A stretch of DNA of 64,000 bases from contig CDRNVI010000157.1 in NCBI GenBank assembly GCA_977017575.1, positions 1 through 64,000 of the forward strand, in the 5' to 3' direction. Shown here piece by piece: positions 27,032-37,231 of this stretch (position 1 is the stretch's first letter; every line of letters begins with the position of its first letter). Source of the stretch: Paramoeba atlantica. Taxonomy: Eukaryota; Discosea. The notes under the pieces were generated by a model. That model was not told where the DNA came from, searched no databases, and saw only the letters and a program-made list of their open reading frames with translations. Made by a program: the position numbers and the translations under genes.

Positions 27032-27217
27032 CAGGCTAAAGTGGGCGAGGGAGATACTAATGGCGCCTTTGGCAAAATACCACAAAATTGGAATGGTATC
27101 TCCCGGTTTGTAAAGCAATCTGATGTGTCAAAAAAATCGTTAACGAGAGATAATGTTCTACTTTTGTGGTGGTTTGCCAAAGGTACCTTTAGCATCTCCC
27201 TCGTGCACTTTAGCCTG
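27032..27217. mobile_element. 186-bp miniature inverted-repeat element
   Basis: Arms of about 55 bp: CAGGCTAAAGTGGGCGAGGG and GCGCCTTTGGCAAAATACC at left, with inverted CCCTCGTGCACTTTAGCCTG at right. The CAG start and short size suit a hAT-type miniature, but no 8-bp duplication is clear. Confidence 0.7.
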
Positions 27218-27438
27218 ACGAAACGTTTTATAGGCGAAAAAGTCCATTTATCAAAATTAATCACTGGGGGAAGCTGTCCACCCACAACATTGTCAGCAAC
27301 ATACTATGCTAACGATAACATAACGTCAACATATTGAAAACCTCCTGTCAATTTCTTCTTTAACATAATGTCAACACAAAATACACTTGTCATTTGACTT
27401 TTTGGCTTATAGAAAATATGGGTCATTGAAAAAATAAG

Positions 27439-27715
27439 GAATTAGCAACAATGTATTTCGTCAACTTGATCTCTGTCTCTATGCCTATGTTATTGAATCT
27501 GATCTCGAGGACAATACTGAGCACGGCGAGGACGAGGCATCTATTAACGTTCGAAAGGCACAAGAAGCCTTGGTTCAAGATATAGAGAATAAACTTGTGC
27601 AACTCCGCCGTGAACTCATGAAGCAAAATTATCTTTCTCCCAACTTGCAAAAGAAAGTTGATGAGGCCGCGCAAAGGATTATTGATTATAAGGAGCAGGT
27701 GGGAGAATTAAAATG
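27439..27715 (+). other. Coding fragment, helical, no ATG at its start
   Basis: A frame of about 92 codons ending in a stop: DLCLYAYVIESDLEDNTEHG, then SINVRKAQEALVQDIENKLV and LQKKVDEAAQRIIDYKEQVG. It is charged and probably coiled or helical. It lacks an ATG at its head; GGAATTAG just upstream could be a splice acceptor. No family recognised. The next ORF (27763) follows in the same direction and might belong with it. Confidence 0.35.
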
Positions 27716-27762
27716 ATATCGCTCCCTATCTGGAAAAGATCTGTCTCGGTTGCTTGCCGGTG

Positions 27763-27927
27763 ATGAATGAGACAGACAGTGATAATACTCCATGTACAAA
27801 ATGTAAGAAACTTCTATCCTTACGAGACGACAGAGGTCATTGGGGCATTTTTCCTGAATCGCAATTACGTCAGATTCGCTTTGCTGCCTCTATCGCGCGA
27901 CACAACTTGTTGTACTTTTTCTCCTAG
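27763..27927 (+). CDS. Small ORF with CxxC motif, 54 aa
   Basis: MNETDSDNTPCTKCKKLLSL, then RDDRGHWGIFPESQLRQIRF. One CxxC pair and a later H suggest part of a zinc-binding site. Its last codons overlap the hairpin element at 27905-28065. It may be the start or an exon of a larger protein. Not recognised. Confidence 0.3.
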   Translation: MNETDSDNTPCTKCKKLLSLRDDRGHWGIFPESQLRQIRFAASIARHNLLYFFS

Positions 27928-28065
27928 CTCATCTTCTCTCTCCCGGAAACGGGCATATTTTCACAATCTCAATGCCCATTTCCGGATGGCGCTAGGAGAG
28001 GAACTGTCCCTCTTGTCGCAAAGTAGGGGTGCGCCTCCCTTCCCTTATCTCCCACCACCCCGCTC
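27905..28065 (+). other. GC-rich hairpin element, copy B
   Basis: Landmarks in order: CTTGTTGTACTTTTTCTCC, hairpin CCGGAAACGGGCAT (27943-27956) with ATGCCCATTTCCGG (27972-27985), then GGAACTGTCCCTCTTGTCGC. It matches copy A (23430-23592, minus strand) over about 115 bp. One base pair of the stem changes from C-G in A to A-T in B, preserving pairing; one other pair becomes a mismatch. A further hairpin, CTCGGAACACGGTTCCGAG, lies at about 28063-28081. Confidence 0.5.
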
Positions 28066-28297
28066 GGAACACGGTTCCGAGTCCCCATGCGCTGCAGGAC
28101 CCTACTACGGGACCACGCGGCGTGCCTTCACTATCCGGCGACACCGGTACTTCTGCGCGTAGAAGGCTTCCATATACCGAAAATCTCCCACACGGCGAGC
28201 AAACACGTTGTATGCGTGTTCTAGAGGATGTTCCGTGCGCCTCTCTTGCTCACCAGCCGTGGCGGATTCTCTGGGACCCCGATGCCCATGATACATC

Positions 28298-28561
28298 ATG
28301 AATCATGACTCCATTTGTCAGCATGCATCCATGGCCCTGACCATGTTGTATCATGAACCATGGAAGTCATTTGTAGCATGTACGATGGGAATACCATCCG
28401 TGTCCCACGAATCCGTATGTCTTCCCTGGAGCATTGCGCTCACTGAACATCTGGGAACACCTTATCTCGATGAGGCCGTCTCTTTTCGCTTTCCTGGGGA
28501 GGATATCCCGCGCTTTTCCGTGTTGCCTCGGGAGGCGAAAAGGTCCAGCAAGGAACATTGA
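28298..28561 (+). CDS. Unrecognised ORF, 87 aa
   Basis: From an ATG (MNHDSICQHASMALTMLYHE) to a stop at 28561, with IPSVSHESVCLPWSIALTEH and EDIPRFSVLPREAKRSS. It is GC-richer than its surroundings. No family, signal or membrane segment recognised. It could be a piece of a larger mobile-element gene together with 28678-28902. Confidence 0.3.
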   Translation: MNHDSICQHASMALTMLYHEPWKSFVACTMGIPSVSHESVCLPWSIALTEHLGTPYLDEAVSFRFPGEDIPRFSVLPREAKRSSKEH

Positions 28562-28677
28562 TTGCGTTTACCCCTGCTCGACCTAATTATCTCTACAGGT
28601 ACTGCCCTGTATGAACAAACAACCTCTTGCGCCTACATATCGAATATTTTGCAGTCCAGACAACAAACTTCTTCCTC

Positions 28678-28902
28678 ATGCAGAAACTTATTTCTTATCT
28701 CGCTTTGTTCTTCGGGGCCCTCCATAAATTTTTGGAGTCGAAGTGCCAGTGTGAGTGTGGAGGGCAAAATCGTGCCGTTGGATGGAGTCCTGAAGGAACA
28801 CATCTTGACTTCACTCGTCAGGACGTTGTTCTGGTACTAGGACTAACTTATCGATGCAATTCATGCATCGGTGTCGGTTGTCCTATGAGGATACTCTCTT
28901 GA
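28678..28902 (+). CDS. Cysteine-rich ORF, 74 aa, zinc-binding-like
   Basis: MQKLISYLALFFGALHKFLE followed by KCQCECGGQNRAVGWSPEG and VVLVLGLTYRCNSCIGVGC. The arrangement (CxCxCGG, then a short beta stretch, then YRCNSC) resembles zinc-binding modules found in some large DNA-transposon proteins, such as DUF6729-type domains; this is a guess from pattern only. The hydrophobic start could be a signal anchor, or the ORF may be the middle of a larger protein. It is followed by a gap up to 29040. Confidence 0.35.
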   Translation: MQKLISYLALFFGALHKFLESKCQCECGGQNRAVGWSPEGTHLDFTRQDVVLVLGLTYRCNSCIGVGCPMRILS

Positions 28903-29035
28903 GCCGATGGCCCCCGTGCGTGGTAAAATCTTGGCGAATCTTTAATCTAAAGCACTACATCATGGCAATCGATCTCTGCAACGAGTGGTGTGAGATGTAC
29001 ACAAGCAGTAATTTGACCTACTCTAGAATATCGTA

Positions 29036-29130
29036 CGGTCCCCCCTACTTAAGAGTCCGCCGATTTTGGGCTTTTGGACTCTTAAGTAGGGGGGTCACAA
29101 TTTTCCGGACTCTTAAGTGGGGGGGTCAGC
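29036..29130. repeat. C-run element end with ACTTAAGAGTCC
   Basis: GGTCCCCCCTACTTAAGAGTCC, inverted GGACTCTTAAGTAGGGGGGTCAC, then a third copy GGACTCTTAAGTGGGGGGGTC. The design is the same as in the other C-run families but with a different word. A 51-codon frame at 29154 (MTLHKRERLSPPCKRLRS) has a nuclear-signal-like start but no other support. Confidence 0.6.
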
Positions 29131-29324
29131 ATTTTTTCACAAAATTTCAATATGACTTTACACAAGCGCGAACGTTTGTCGCCGCCGTGTAAGCGGTTGC
29201 GCTCAACTCGTTCCGACAGATGCCGACGAGCGGGTCCGGAACTTTCTCGAGATGATGAGTCTGATGAACGTCGATCGCAAAGGTTACTCTATCATCCTCA
29301 CGGCTAATGGCACCGGAGTTGTGT

Positions 29325-30828
29325 GGAAAACTGTAAGCAGTGCATAACTGCTGTAATGGTTTTTATGACAATAATTATTAATTGCGGTGGTTGTATAACT
29401 ACCGCTCTACCCTCGATTATTGAAAAAAAAGTGAACAAAAACGGTGAAAATATAAAGAGTCCTGCTACTCGTAGTTTTTGCAGAAACTACATGCAGCACG
29501 AACGTCGGTAGTGGGATGCAATTTGCGAAGCCCAAGGGGGTGGTATGGCGAGGGCCAGCGTGAGCGGGCCTGAGTCATACGCGACGTCGTTAGTGGGAAG
29601 CAATTTGCGAAGCCCCGTTTAACAACAACCACCGCTTTTTAACGAAGCAGCTAGCACGCCGATATTTTAAGCTTATGGTGCTGACTATTATTGTATGGGA
29701 AAGAACAAAATATCGCGCGTTGAAATAATACAAGTCAAATTTAAGTGTGGGGAAAAAGTGTAGCTCTAATGGTCCTAAAAAGTATGAGGCAAAGCATGAA
29801 AAAAAACCAGAAAATATCCGTATGTTAGAGTAGATGTTATTGCGCGCCCTGACAAAATAGTAACTGTACAACATTCTCAGAAACAAAATTCTCCGAACAC
29901 TATATTATTCACACTAACACTATAGTATATAAATTAGACCGTCTAATTCTATAATATTTAACTCCCAATTTGAATTATATCCCAGCGCAGCATCAACTAT
30001 TTATTTGTCAATTATTTTTTGTATGCTGAGGTTCGTCGTGTCTATTTCCCATTACAGGTATTAACTCACCATCGTCCACGTATTCCTCCTCGGTCTGTAG
30101 CGTGTCACCTTACCATTGCTTACCGTAATCTTTGTGTGCGCTACAGTATAATACAGATTTTTTAACTCGTCTCTGATTTTTAGGAAGCCTTCAAGTTCTG
30201 CATTAAAAGCTAAGCTCATGTTACGCAAGTTTTCGTGCACGAAATCGAATTCAATATGACCAGACAATTTATTGTCACACATATTAAGATAGACTAGAAA
30301 GGGTGGCAAGTGACGAAAATCTGGAGTGCCCGTGAACTTGTTGTTGGATATGGTAATGTCTTTCAATTTCGGAGGCAACTGATAGAAGGGAAACTCACCC
30401 GATAGAGAATTGGAGGCTAGTTGTAAAGTTTCCAATTCGCACGGCAAATAGTTTACATTGAACTGACCTTGTAGTTTCTCGCTAGGGCCCATCATGTGAC
30501 TCCAGATTATCCAAATCACGTCGCCCTTGTCGTTACATCTGACTCGATCCCATCTACATCCCGGGGTATCGGTGGACCATGACGGTGGAGGGTTTTCTAC
30601 GAGTCTCATCAAATCGTACTCCACGGGTAACGACACGGCACTGACTTTGGATGGACGAGATGTTCCAGTCACATTAGAACTGCTCGTTGAAGGCGTCGTC
30701 TCGGAAGAATTCGTTTCACTGTGGGCTTCCTTCCTTAACGGTTCCGTTACATCCGCCGAAGGCATAGAGCAAAGCATAGCAATAATCAATGTTTTAGAAA
30801 GACTAGCCTTGAAGTAATGTAAAGAAGT
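29325..30828. repeat. Segmental duplication, copy 2 (1.5 kb)
   Basis: Partner of 19425-20932, about 95 percent identical by eye, in the same orientation and about 9.9 kb apart. It contains LRR-3b and the same partial R1 piece. Confidence 0.92.
30061..30777 (-). CDS. LRR protein, 238 aa (LRR-3b)
   Basis: Duplicate of LRR-3a. From the ATG: MLCSMPSADVTEPLRKEAHS, the same Ser/Thr-rich linker, LPVEYDLMRLVENPPPSW and STDTPGCRWDRVRC, then about five repeats. Relative to LRR-3a, changes cluster on the exposed face of repeats one to three (YLPCELETLQLASNSLSG against YLPYELEILRLTFNSLSG) and at the C-terminus (RYRPRRNTWTMVS). Both stay open, so both copies are probably maintained or the duplication is recent. 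Confidence 0.85.
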   Translation of the reverse strand: MLCSMPSADVTEPLRKEAHSETNSSETTPSTSSSNVTGTSRPSKVSAVSLPVEYDLMRLVENPPPSWSTDTPGCRWDRVRCNDKGDVIWIIWSHMMGPSEKLQGQFNVNYLPCELETLQLASNSLSGEFPFYQLPPKLKDITISNNKFTGTPDFRHLPPFLVYLNMCDNKLSGHIEFDFVHENLRNMSLAFNAELEGFLKIRDELKNLYYTVAHTKITVSNGKVTRYRPRRNTWTMVS

Positions 30829-31110
30829 ACAATTCCAGGTTGTGTTTCACGGGTAAAACAACTTTTTATGTGGGAAAAAAGGACCTTATCAAATATTATC
30901 TCGCCGCACCTCGTCACGGGCCCCACGTCAAAGGACGAAACAATTGGGGATCTTGCTAGACAGCACAAGGAAATTCGAGACAGGCATCCGAGATCCATCC
31001 ACTCTAGCTGGATCTCTCAATCACATAAATTCTCTGGTCAGTACATTGCCGACTATGGAAAGGAGCAGTAGTTCCGCAGCCTCAAGTTGAGATGTTTTGT
31101 CGTCCAAGTA

Positions 31111-31195
31111 CTGTGACCCCCCCCTTTAATATGGACACTTTTTCGGCTTTTGTCCATAATAAAGGGGGGGGGGCGATGAAAGGGGTGTGAAAAAA
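31111..31195. repeat. C-run element end, TTTAATATGGACA type
   Basis: TA, then CTGTGACCCCCCCCTTTAAT, ATGGACACTTTTTCGGC, inverted TTTTGTCCATAATAAA with a G run, then GGCGATGAAAGGGGTGTG. The same sequence recurs at about 35845-35910. No right end is identified. The region 31196-31948 holds open frames without support. Confidence 0.6.
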
Positions 31196-31948
31196 AAATT
31201 GCCTTATTGGTAGCCAGGGGTTTATTATGTCCCAGCAATCCCCTTACGGAGGCATGTACATCGTGAGAGCGGAACCCCAATACACTCGATGGCCAACACA
31301 AATGTCAAACTCACGCTAAGCACATCCTCGATCCTACAAAAAATGACCAAGGAATAAAACTATGACGAGTGACCAGCTTGTCGCCTGAATCGGAACAAAA
31401 TGAAAACCCTGTATCGAAGGCATGCTCTAGGAAGCAATGCAGGAAGGCGTAGCTTTCCGATCGTTTGGAGAACACACGTAATCGAAACGCCCGTTCGCCA
31501 ACATTTTCTACCAATATTTATGCCCTCAGGTAATGGGCGTGTTCCGATCCAAACTAAGATTCATGAAGCATTGCAGGAAAATGTTTTTTGTCGGAACTTG
31601 CAGCACGAATTCTTCCTTCAAAGGTGGAGGTGGGAACTCATCCGGAATGATTCCTGTCGTGGCACGGTCGGCCGAATCGCTTTTTAGAGGTTTAACCGAT
31701 CCTGGTGCCTTCTGGCAAATATTGCCAAAAATGAGCAGGTTTAGAAGGTTAGAAAGATAGCTCTACTTCCCTCTTCACTCATTCTGCTTTTTGACTCCCA
31801 AAATCAACAGTTTTGGGATAAATAGCGTATCTGGACAAGTAAAGTATCGAAAAATCAATCTCTTTTCAAGGCTGACATACGTACCTTTCCTCAGACATAA
31901 ACGGACCTCGGGCAATAAATTTACGTACCTTTCCTCTGAGAATAAAGT

Positions 31949-32083
31949 TATGGGCTGCGGGTGAGGCCCAAAACGAGATCTCGCGGCAGCGGATTTGCCT
32001 CAGGAAGGTGGTTGGGCGGCGCCAAAACGAGATCATGCGAGATCACATGAGATCACACGAGATCATACCCGCAGCCCCTCGAA
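31949..32083. mobile_element. 135-bp miniature element with GAGATC repeats
   Basis: Left GGGCTGCGGGTGAGGCC, right ATACCCGCAGCCCCTC, inverted. Inside are five GAGATC words spaced 8-15 bp apart. Related ends with GAGACC words bound 44209-45117, and a lone CTGCAGCCCCTCAA lies at about 33160. Confidence 0.7.
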
Positions 32084-32200
32084 TAATGAACGTATGAATC
32101 TATGACCCCAAGTTCAAATTCTCCTCCATAAATCTTCGCAATGCATTACACTCTTTCGTACACTCTTTCTTCTATATCCTACCCTGAGAGCATCGGCTAT

Positions 32201-33015
32201 TCAAATAAGCATGATATCCGGGGTCTGCGGTGGATCATACGAACTGAAACGGTTTGCCATCAACCGAAAAATCACAAAGCCATGCGGTAAATTCCCCCAT
32301 CGCACAACTCCGGAAAGTTCATTGCAGCTGAGATCCAAGCTGTACATAGTTTTCGGGAGCTTCGTTAAATCGATGGATCCGGAGAACGCGTTGCCACGAA
32401 GGAGCAAAGACTCCAGCGTGGGTGGGAGCGACGTAAGCACCAAAGGGCCCGTAAAGCCGCTCTCATTGGCCCAAACCATTTGAAGGGTACGTGGAAGTCG
32501 AGTGAGGTCGAATTCCCCGGCTAATAAATTGTTTGAAATGGAGAGCAGTTCGAGTTTTTGGGATAACGCCTCTAGTTCTATAGGACCTGAAAAATGGTTC
32601 TCGTCGAGCTTAAGTGTGGAGACACTCTCAGGAAGTGGATTCAGTCCTGTGGGAAGAGTACCAGAGAATTTACAGTGTTGCAACTCAAGACAAGTCAGAG
32701 CACGTGGCAGTGAGCCCCATGGAATCGTTCCGATCAGCTCCGTACCGTAAATAATACAAGTTTTGATCGTGTCGGGGAGAAGCTCCCAGCGCAGTTCCCC
32801 TTTATCCGTTGGGTAGCGAACTCAATATATCTTGGTCTTCCGTCTTCGTTTAATTTTACTCCTTCCCACTCGGTTAATGGGGTGGATTCCTTCCACGTAG
32901 AATGCGGATTCGTCACATGCTTTAAGAAACAAAGAAGTTGCACATGAGGGGGCAACAAGGTGTTCCTTACCTTAGCCCCGCGTGAGACGTCCGCGCAAAC
33001 AGTTCTCCGGAGCAT
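32201..33015 (-). pseudogene. LRR gene with one frameshift (LRR-6)
   Basis: The N-terminal part (33015 down to about 32805) reads MLRRTVCADVSRGAKVRNTL, LPPHVQLLCFLKHV and STPLTEWEGVKL. The frame then shifts by one at about 32805 and continues ELLPDTIKTCIIYGTELIGT and PRALTCLELQHCKFSGTLP through about seven good repeats to PQTPDIMLI. Both cap cysteines are replaced (TPLTEW, GVKL), unlike all intact relatives, so the copy was probably already relaxed. A single frame change separates it from an open gene. Confidence 0.82.
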
Positions 33016-33349
33016 AAAAACGATAATCTGTAAACAACGTTCAGATTTTCTTAGATTTTACAGTGCACCAGTAGAGTAGTTAGGAGCTATTTCATGAAAT
33101 ATAGATTTCCTATAAACAAATGAGAGGTTGCGGTGGCGAGATTTCACTAGGTTTCACCTGCAGCCCCTCAAATTACTGTGAACTTTTATACTTCCGCCGG
33201 TTTCAGACTTTTAGAACAACACGTTTAGGAGATTTTGAAGGGCGGAACCTGAACTTTTGAAATTTCTTTTATGGCTTATAAAGGGGTTTCACAGCCTGAA
33301 GTATAAAGGGGGGTATCAGTAACTTGTTTAGGGGGTCCATTCCGCCTGT

Positions 33350-34496
33350 CATTAATAATTATAATGATAATCCTGAAGAATGATAATTTCTTTGATATTA
33401 TTATTACAGTAAATTATTTCAGAATGCTCAGTTGTACGTTGACACAGAAAAAACGGCTTTTTTGTCGTTTTTCGTCACTATTCTCAGAATTAGTCTGTTG
33501 AACGTTGACAGGCACTTTTTTATGAGGTCAAATCCCAATTCTCATTTTTAAAAAAGAAAACGTTTCGCAAGGAAAACGTTAGCAGCGGAGCAGCTGGCCG
33601 CTTTCGGTGCACAAAAATGACCTCCAGAGATCTCCAACTGTCTCCTCGGTTTACGGAGTTGCCGCTCTATCAGTAGAACACCGCGGTCGAACAGCGCCAG
33701 TTTCCTTTTGTGCAATAGCGCTTTGTTTTCAGAAAAACAAAGTTTCATTACTCGTAGCCACCTGAATGGGACAACGATAAAATTGATCTCCTGTGATTCC
33801 CTGTGACCCCATCTATCTCCACCTACCTATACTCCCTCAGTAATGGAATCGATTTTGGACTATAAAGGACAAATCCTTGTTACTGGGGGGTGTATGCCAC
33901 CCACGGTATACGATACCCCCCCAGTAATAGACCCCCCCGCAACAGAGATTGGACGATTTTTCGGCTGACCCCCAGTAACAGAGATTTAGCTCGGGATGGT
34001 GGTGGGAGGGGGGAGGGGGTGTTGGGGCGGGTGAGGGTCGCTGGGCTGGGTGAGGGTGGTTGCGCGGGAGCGAATGGCGTAGTTGCGGGGTTGTCAGGGC
34101 AGAAAATTAACGAACTCGTGAGTAAAAAAGGTTTTCCCACCAAAAAAGCATACCCCCCCAGTAAAAGAGATTTGGCCATTTGGGTCCAAAATCGATTCTA
34201 TTACTGTGGGGGGATATATAGTATCCCCAGTGATCTCCACTTATCTCTCGCATACTCTCCAGTGAGTGAAGATGAAGCAGTGAGTTAATCATTGAGAGAA
34301 CGAAGGCGCTTTTTTTCAATTCTCATTTTTGAGTGTAAAATTGAATTGAACGTTGACACATGACCGAAGCTCCATTCTCATTTTTCAAGGTGCATTCTCA
34401 TTTTAGCCAGTTGTACGTTGACAGCCCAATTCTCATTTTTAGCGACTCTCAGAATAGTGACGTTTACTGTACCATTATCATTATTATTATTAATGA
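33350..34496. mobile_element. AT-rich inverted-repeat element with a nested miniature element
   Basis: Outer ends GTCATTAATAATTATAATGA and inverted TATTATTATTAATGAC. Subterminal words TTGTACGTTGACA, ATTCTCATTTTT and CACTATTCTCAGAAT occur on both sides, inverted for the last. A second unit from about 33826 to 34222 (arms CAGTAATGGAATCGATTTTGG and its inverted partner) lies inside. A short minus-strand frame (33548-33748, RKLALFDRG) has no supported function. Confidence 0.55.
33826..34222. mobile_element. Nested 400-bp C-run miniature element
   Basis: Arms share AATCGATTTTGGAC, GGACAAATC or GGCCAAATC, and ACTGGGGGG with TATGC, inverted. At 33890-33990 there are further copies of CCCCCCAGTAATAG and CCCCAGTAACAGAG. 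The central G-rich stretch gives long frames that are not genes. Confidence 0.6.
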
Positions 34497-35839
34497 CCTA
34501 GTGTAGCTTCTGTCTGCCACAGTCCGCTTGGAAGAAGGTCGTCCACCAAAGCTTGTAAATTTTTCAATGGAGCCCGATTCATCTAATGGGCGCTTCTTTT
34601 TCAATGATCGAGAAGTCATGGAAAAATAAATACGAAAATATGGCCCAAAACATGAAAATAAGTTGATCATTTTTTAGTTCAAAAAACGTACTTTTTAAGA
34701 CACAAAACCTTTTGTATGAAAATTCTGTATGAAAATAAGTTGATAATTTTTTAAGAGTTTTCACCACATAGAATGATAATTTTTTTAAGCTTATCATTAT
34801 TAATGACAGGGGGAGTATATTTTCCGTGCGGATATGTAGCTAGGGCGTTTAAGGGACAAAACATCAACATTCATCACGTCAATAGATTCAGGAATATTTT
34901 TTCGGTTCAATGTAGCTTGAAAACAAAAAAGTCTGTAAAAATGGGAGGAAGGCATTGGTACCAAAAGTTGGATTATTCTGGACCTTCGCAAATTCTTCAT
35001 TTTTAGTCGCTTCGTTCGAAACGCGTTCGAAAAGCGGCAGTTTTCAACACGAAGGCAGTGGTGGCTTCAAAGAGGGTTCAAAAAGGTCGGAAGCCCTTGG
35101 CGGCACACCTTAGTTATTTTTTACAGGTCAGTCACTATGATGTGGAGTAGAAATACACCCCTGTCCAGCTTCATTTACCCACCCTCCTTACAGGTCTTGT
35201 ATTTTGTTCGATTTTAGAAATATTTGATATGGGGCTGTTTTTCGACCCAATCGTCTCGAATCCGATGTCCTCTTCAATCGAGCGACCTTTTTTTCTTCCG
35301 AAACCTTAAAATTTTTGTCGAAACCCCCGATTTTGTTTTGCCCACCCTAAAAAAATCATTATTTTCAGTTTTTTCCTTAAGAGTTTTCAGTTTTCTCCTT
35401 TCAGTTTTTAGTTTTTTCCTTTAGCCAAGAGATAACTGACTTCCTCTTCTCCCGAATCAGCGTAATCCACCGGAAAGTCGAACCTTGCTCATAGCACGGT
35501 ACTAGGAACTATAATCCTTGTGTGCTTTAGCTAGAAGGAATAGACACGAAATATAAGACGCTATGTTTCAAACATCCTTTAACAGTAGAACATGTTGACA
35601 AATTAAGAAATTCATTCAAAAACTATCGCAAATGACTTCAATTTGTGGTAAAAAAGAAAGGTTATCATATTGGATATTGAATACGTATCTAGTGTCATTT
35701 TTGCGTTCTCTAAGCACGATTTTTTCCAAATGCATAAACTTTTTCCCGAAAGCATGAAAAAAATTACCGTATACCCCCCCCCCAGTAATAGACTGTGGGT
35801 GATGCACACCCGCAGCGCCTCACGTAATATTACTGTGGC

Positions 35840-35910
35840 TTCCGCTTTATTATGGACATTTTTTTCCGCTTTTGTCCATAATAAAGGAGGGGGGTGATGG
35901 AAAGGGTGTG
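35840..35910. repeat. C-run element end, TATGGACATTTT type
   Basis: Second copy of the end at 31111-31195 (TTTATTATGGACA, TTTTGTCCATAATAAAGG, GATGGAAAGGGTGTG). CACCCGCAGCGCCTCA just before it belongs to the miniature family at 31949. The wider gap 34497-35839 has no gene I can support. Confidence 0.55.
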
Positions 35911-36060
35911 AAAAAAAGAAGCGGCGCCATGTTTTCTCATACTACGGCAAAAAAAATCTAAACTGTAAAATGCATTGCCACGAGGGCGGGCGAGGATCTT
36001 TGCTTTTCTTTTTTTAAACATGCTCATTGTTCTTTGTTTTATCCAGTTCCTGGGCACAAA

Positions 36061-36912
36061 ATTCTCTTGATGAGATCTGCAAAATGCAACAAAGTGGGGG
36101 GTCACATTTCGTGAGCCGGGGTTCATTAAGCTCGGTTCGTCCCCTTTTCTCGTTTGTGTGATGTGAAAGCTCGCGAAATTACCGCGCATCAAAACTTCTC
36201 CTCTCATGAGAAATTCATTTTTTTAATATTTTTTTGCTTATTTTTATTGAAAACGAGAGGTCTCGTTCCCCTAGCAACGAGCTTCGCCGCTATTTTTTAA
36301 TATTTTTTAATATTGGCCCACTTGTGGCCCTTGGCCGCGGAGTGTTTGTTTTTTAAAGTTGGTGTGGTATGATGATGCACAAAAATAAAGCAGATTTTTT
36401 TTTCGTTTTTTAAAATGATCTAAAAATGGTGGGAAAGTGTAGATCCCATGATTTTGAACGAGAAAGTGATATCCTAACCCCCTTAGACCCCTTCAAGAGG
36501 AAAATAAAGGGAATTGCTTAAAAAAGTTGAATTTTCACCGTTTCAAGAAAAAATCAATCAAAGTCAAATATTCCACCACGTGAAAAATTCAATGTTTGTT
36601 ATCTGTTTTTGCTCATTTTTGTTGCAAACCAAAGATCTCGTTCCCCTAGCGAAGAGCTGTGACGCCATTTTCATATTGCCCCCCTTCTCCCCCCCTGGCC
36701 GCTGAACATGTAATTTTTCTGCTAATATTAGTATGACTCTGTAAAAAAAATATTGAAAAAGTGTGGTTTTATTTTTTATTCGTGAAGAGGTCTAAAAACA
36801 GCGGGAACGTGCAGATCTCAAAATTTTACACGATAAGATGGTGCTATAACCTATCCACGTCGCGCTGTGCCAAAAATAAGGTGGGGTGCCTTATTGATGA
36901 AGGGGGGTTTAT
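36061..36912. repeat. Scrambled ends of Tc1-like (CCCCGCTCACG) elements
   Basis: GAGATCTGCAAAATGCAAC followed by GGGGGGTCACATTTCGTGAG at 36075-36109, and AAAACAGCGGGAACGTGCAG to AAGGGGGGTTTA at 36795-36912, match opposite ends of the elements at 17257 and 42867. Between them are two stretches around GATCTCGTTCCCCTAGC. No transposase remains. The 36913-37231 stretch holds nothing recognised. Confidence 0.55.
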
Positions 36913-37231
36913 ATTCATTATACCAAATGAGTCATTTCGCAGCTTAGGCACCACCACCAGTGCATCACACAAATGGGAAAAACGTAGGTGCCGCGAAGCG
37001 TCGCCGAAATTGTTTTGCCTTTCACTTTCGAATTCTTCCATATTCTGTCAATCACCACAGATGCGTTGCCCCCTTCTAAGTAGCGGGCTTTGCGAATTTT
37101 GGAGAAAAGTGAGGAGAAAAAGGCTGTGAGGCGAAGCGTACAGCATGCGTGACTTCTATTCCGAAAACAACCATCGCGCTTATCGAATCGATTTTTTTTA
37201 AATATTAATCTAGTAGTATAAATTAGTTAGT

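Noticed and set aside
31400-31760. 95- and 75-codon plus-strand frames
   Set aside because: Two overlapping frames with no conserved motif, no relative in the window and no clear start. Left out of the gene list.
33880-34319. 99- and 132-codon frames in the 33.9-34.3 kb region
   Set aside because: They translate the G/C-rich centre and arms of a miniature element. They have no start context or homologue in the related ends.
35612-36207. Minus-strand frames of 63-125 codons
   Set aside because: They run through transposon ends (C-run and Tc1-like) and change character at each border. Not genes.
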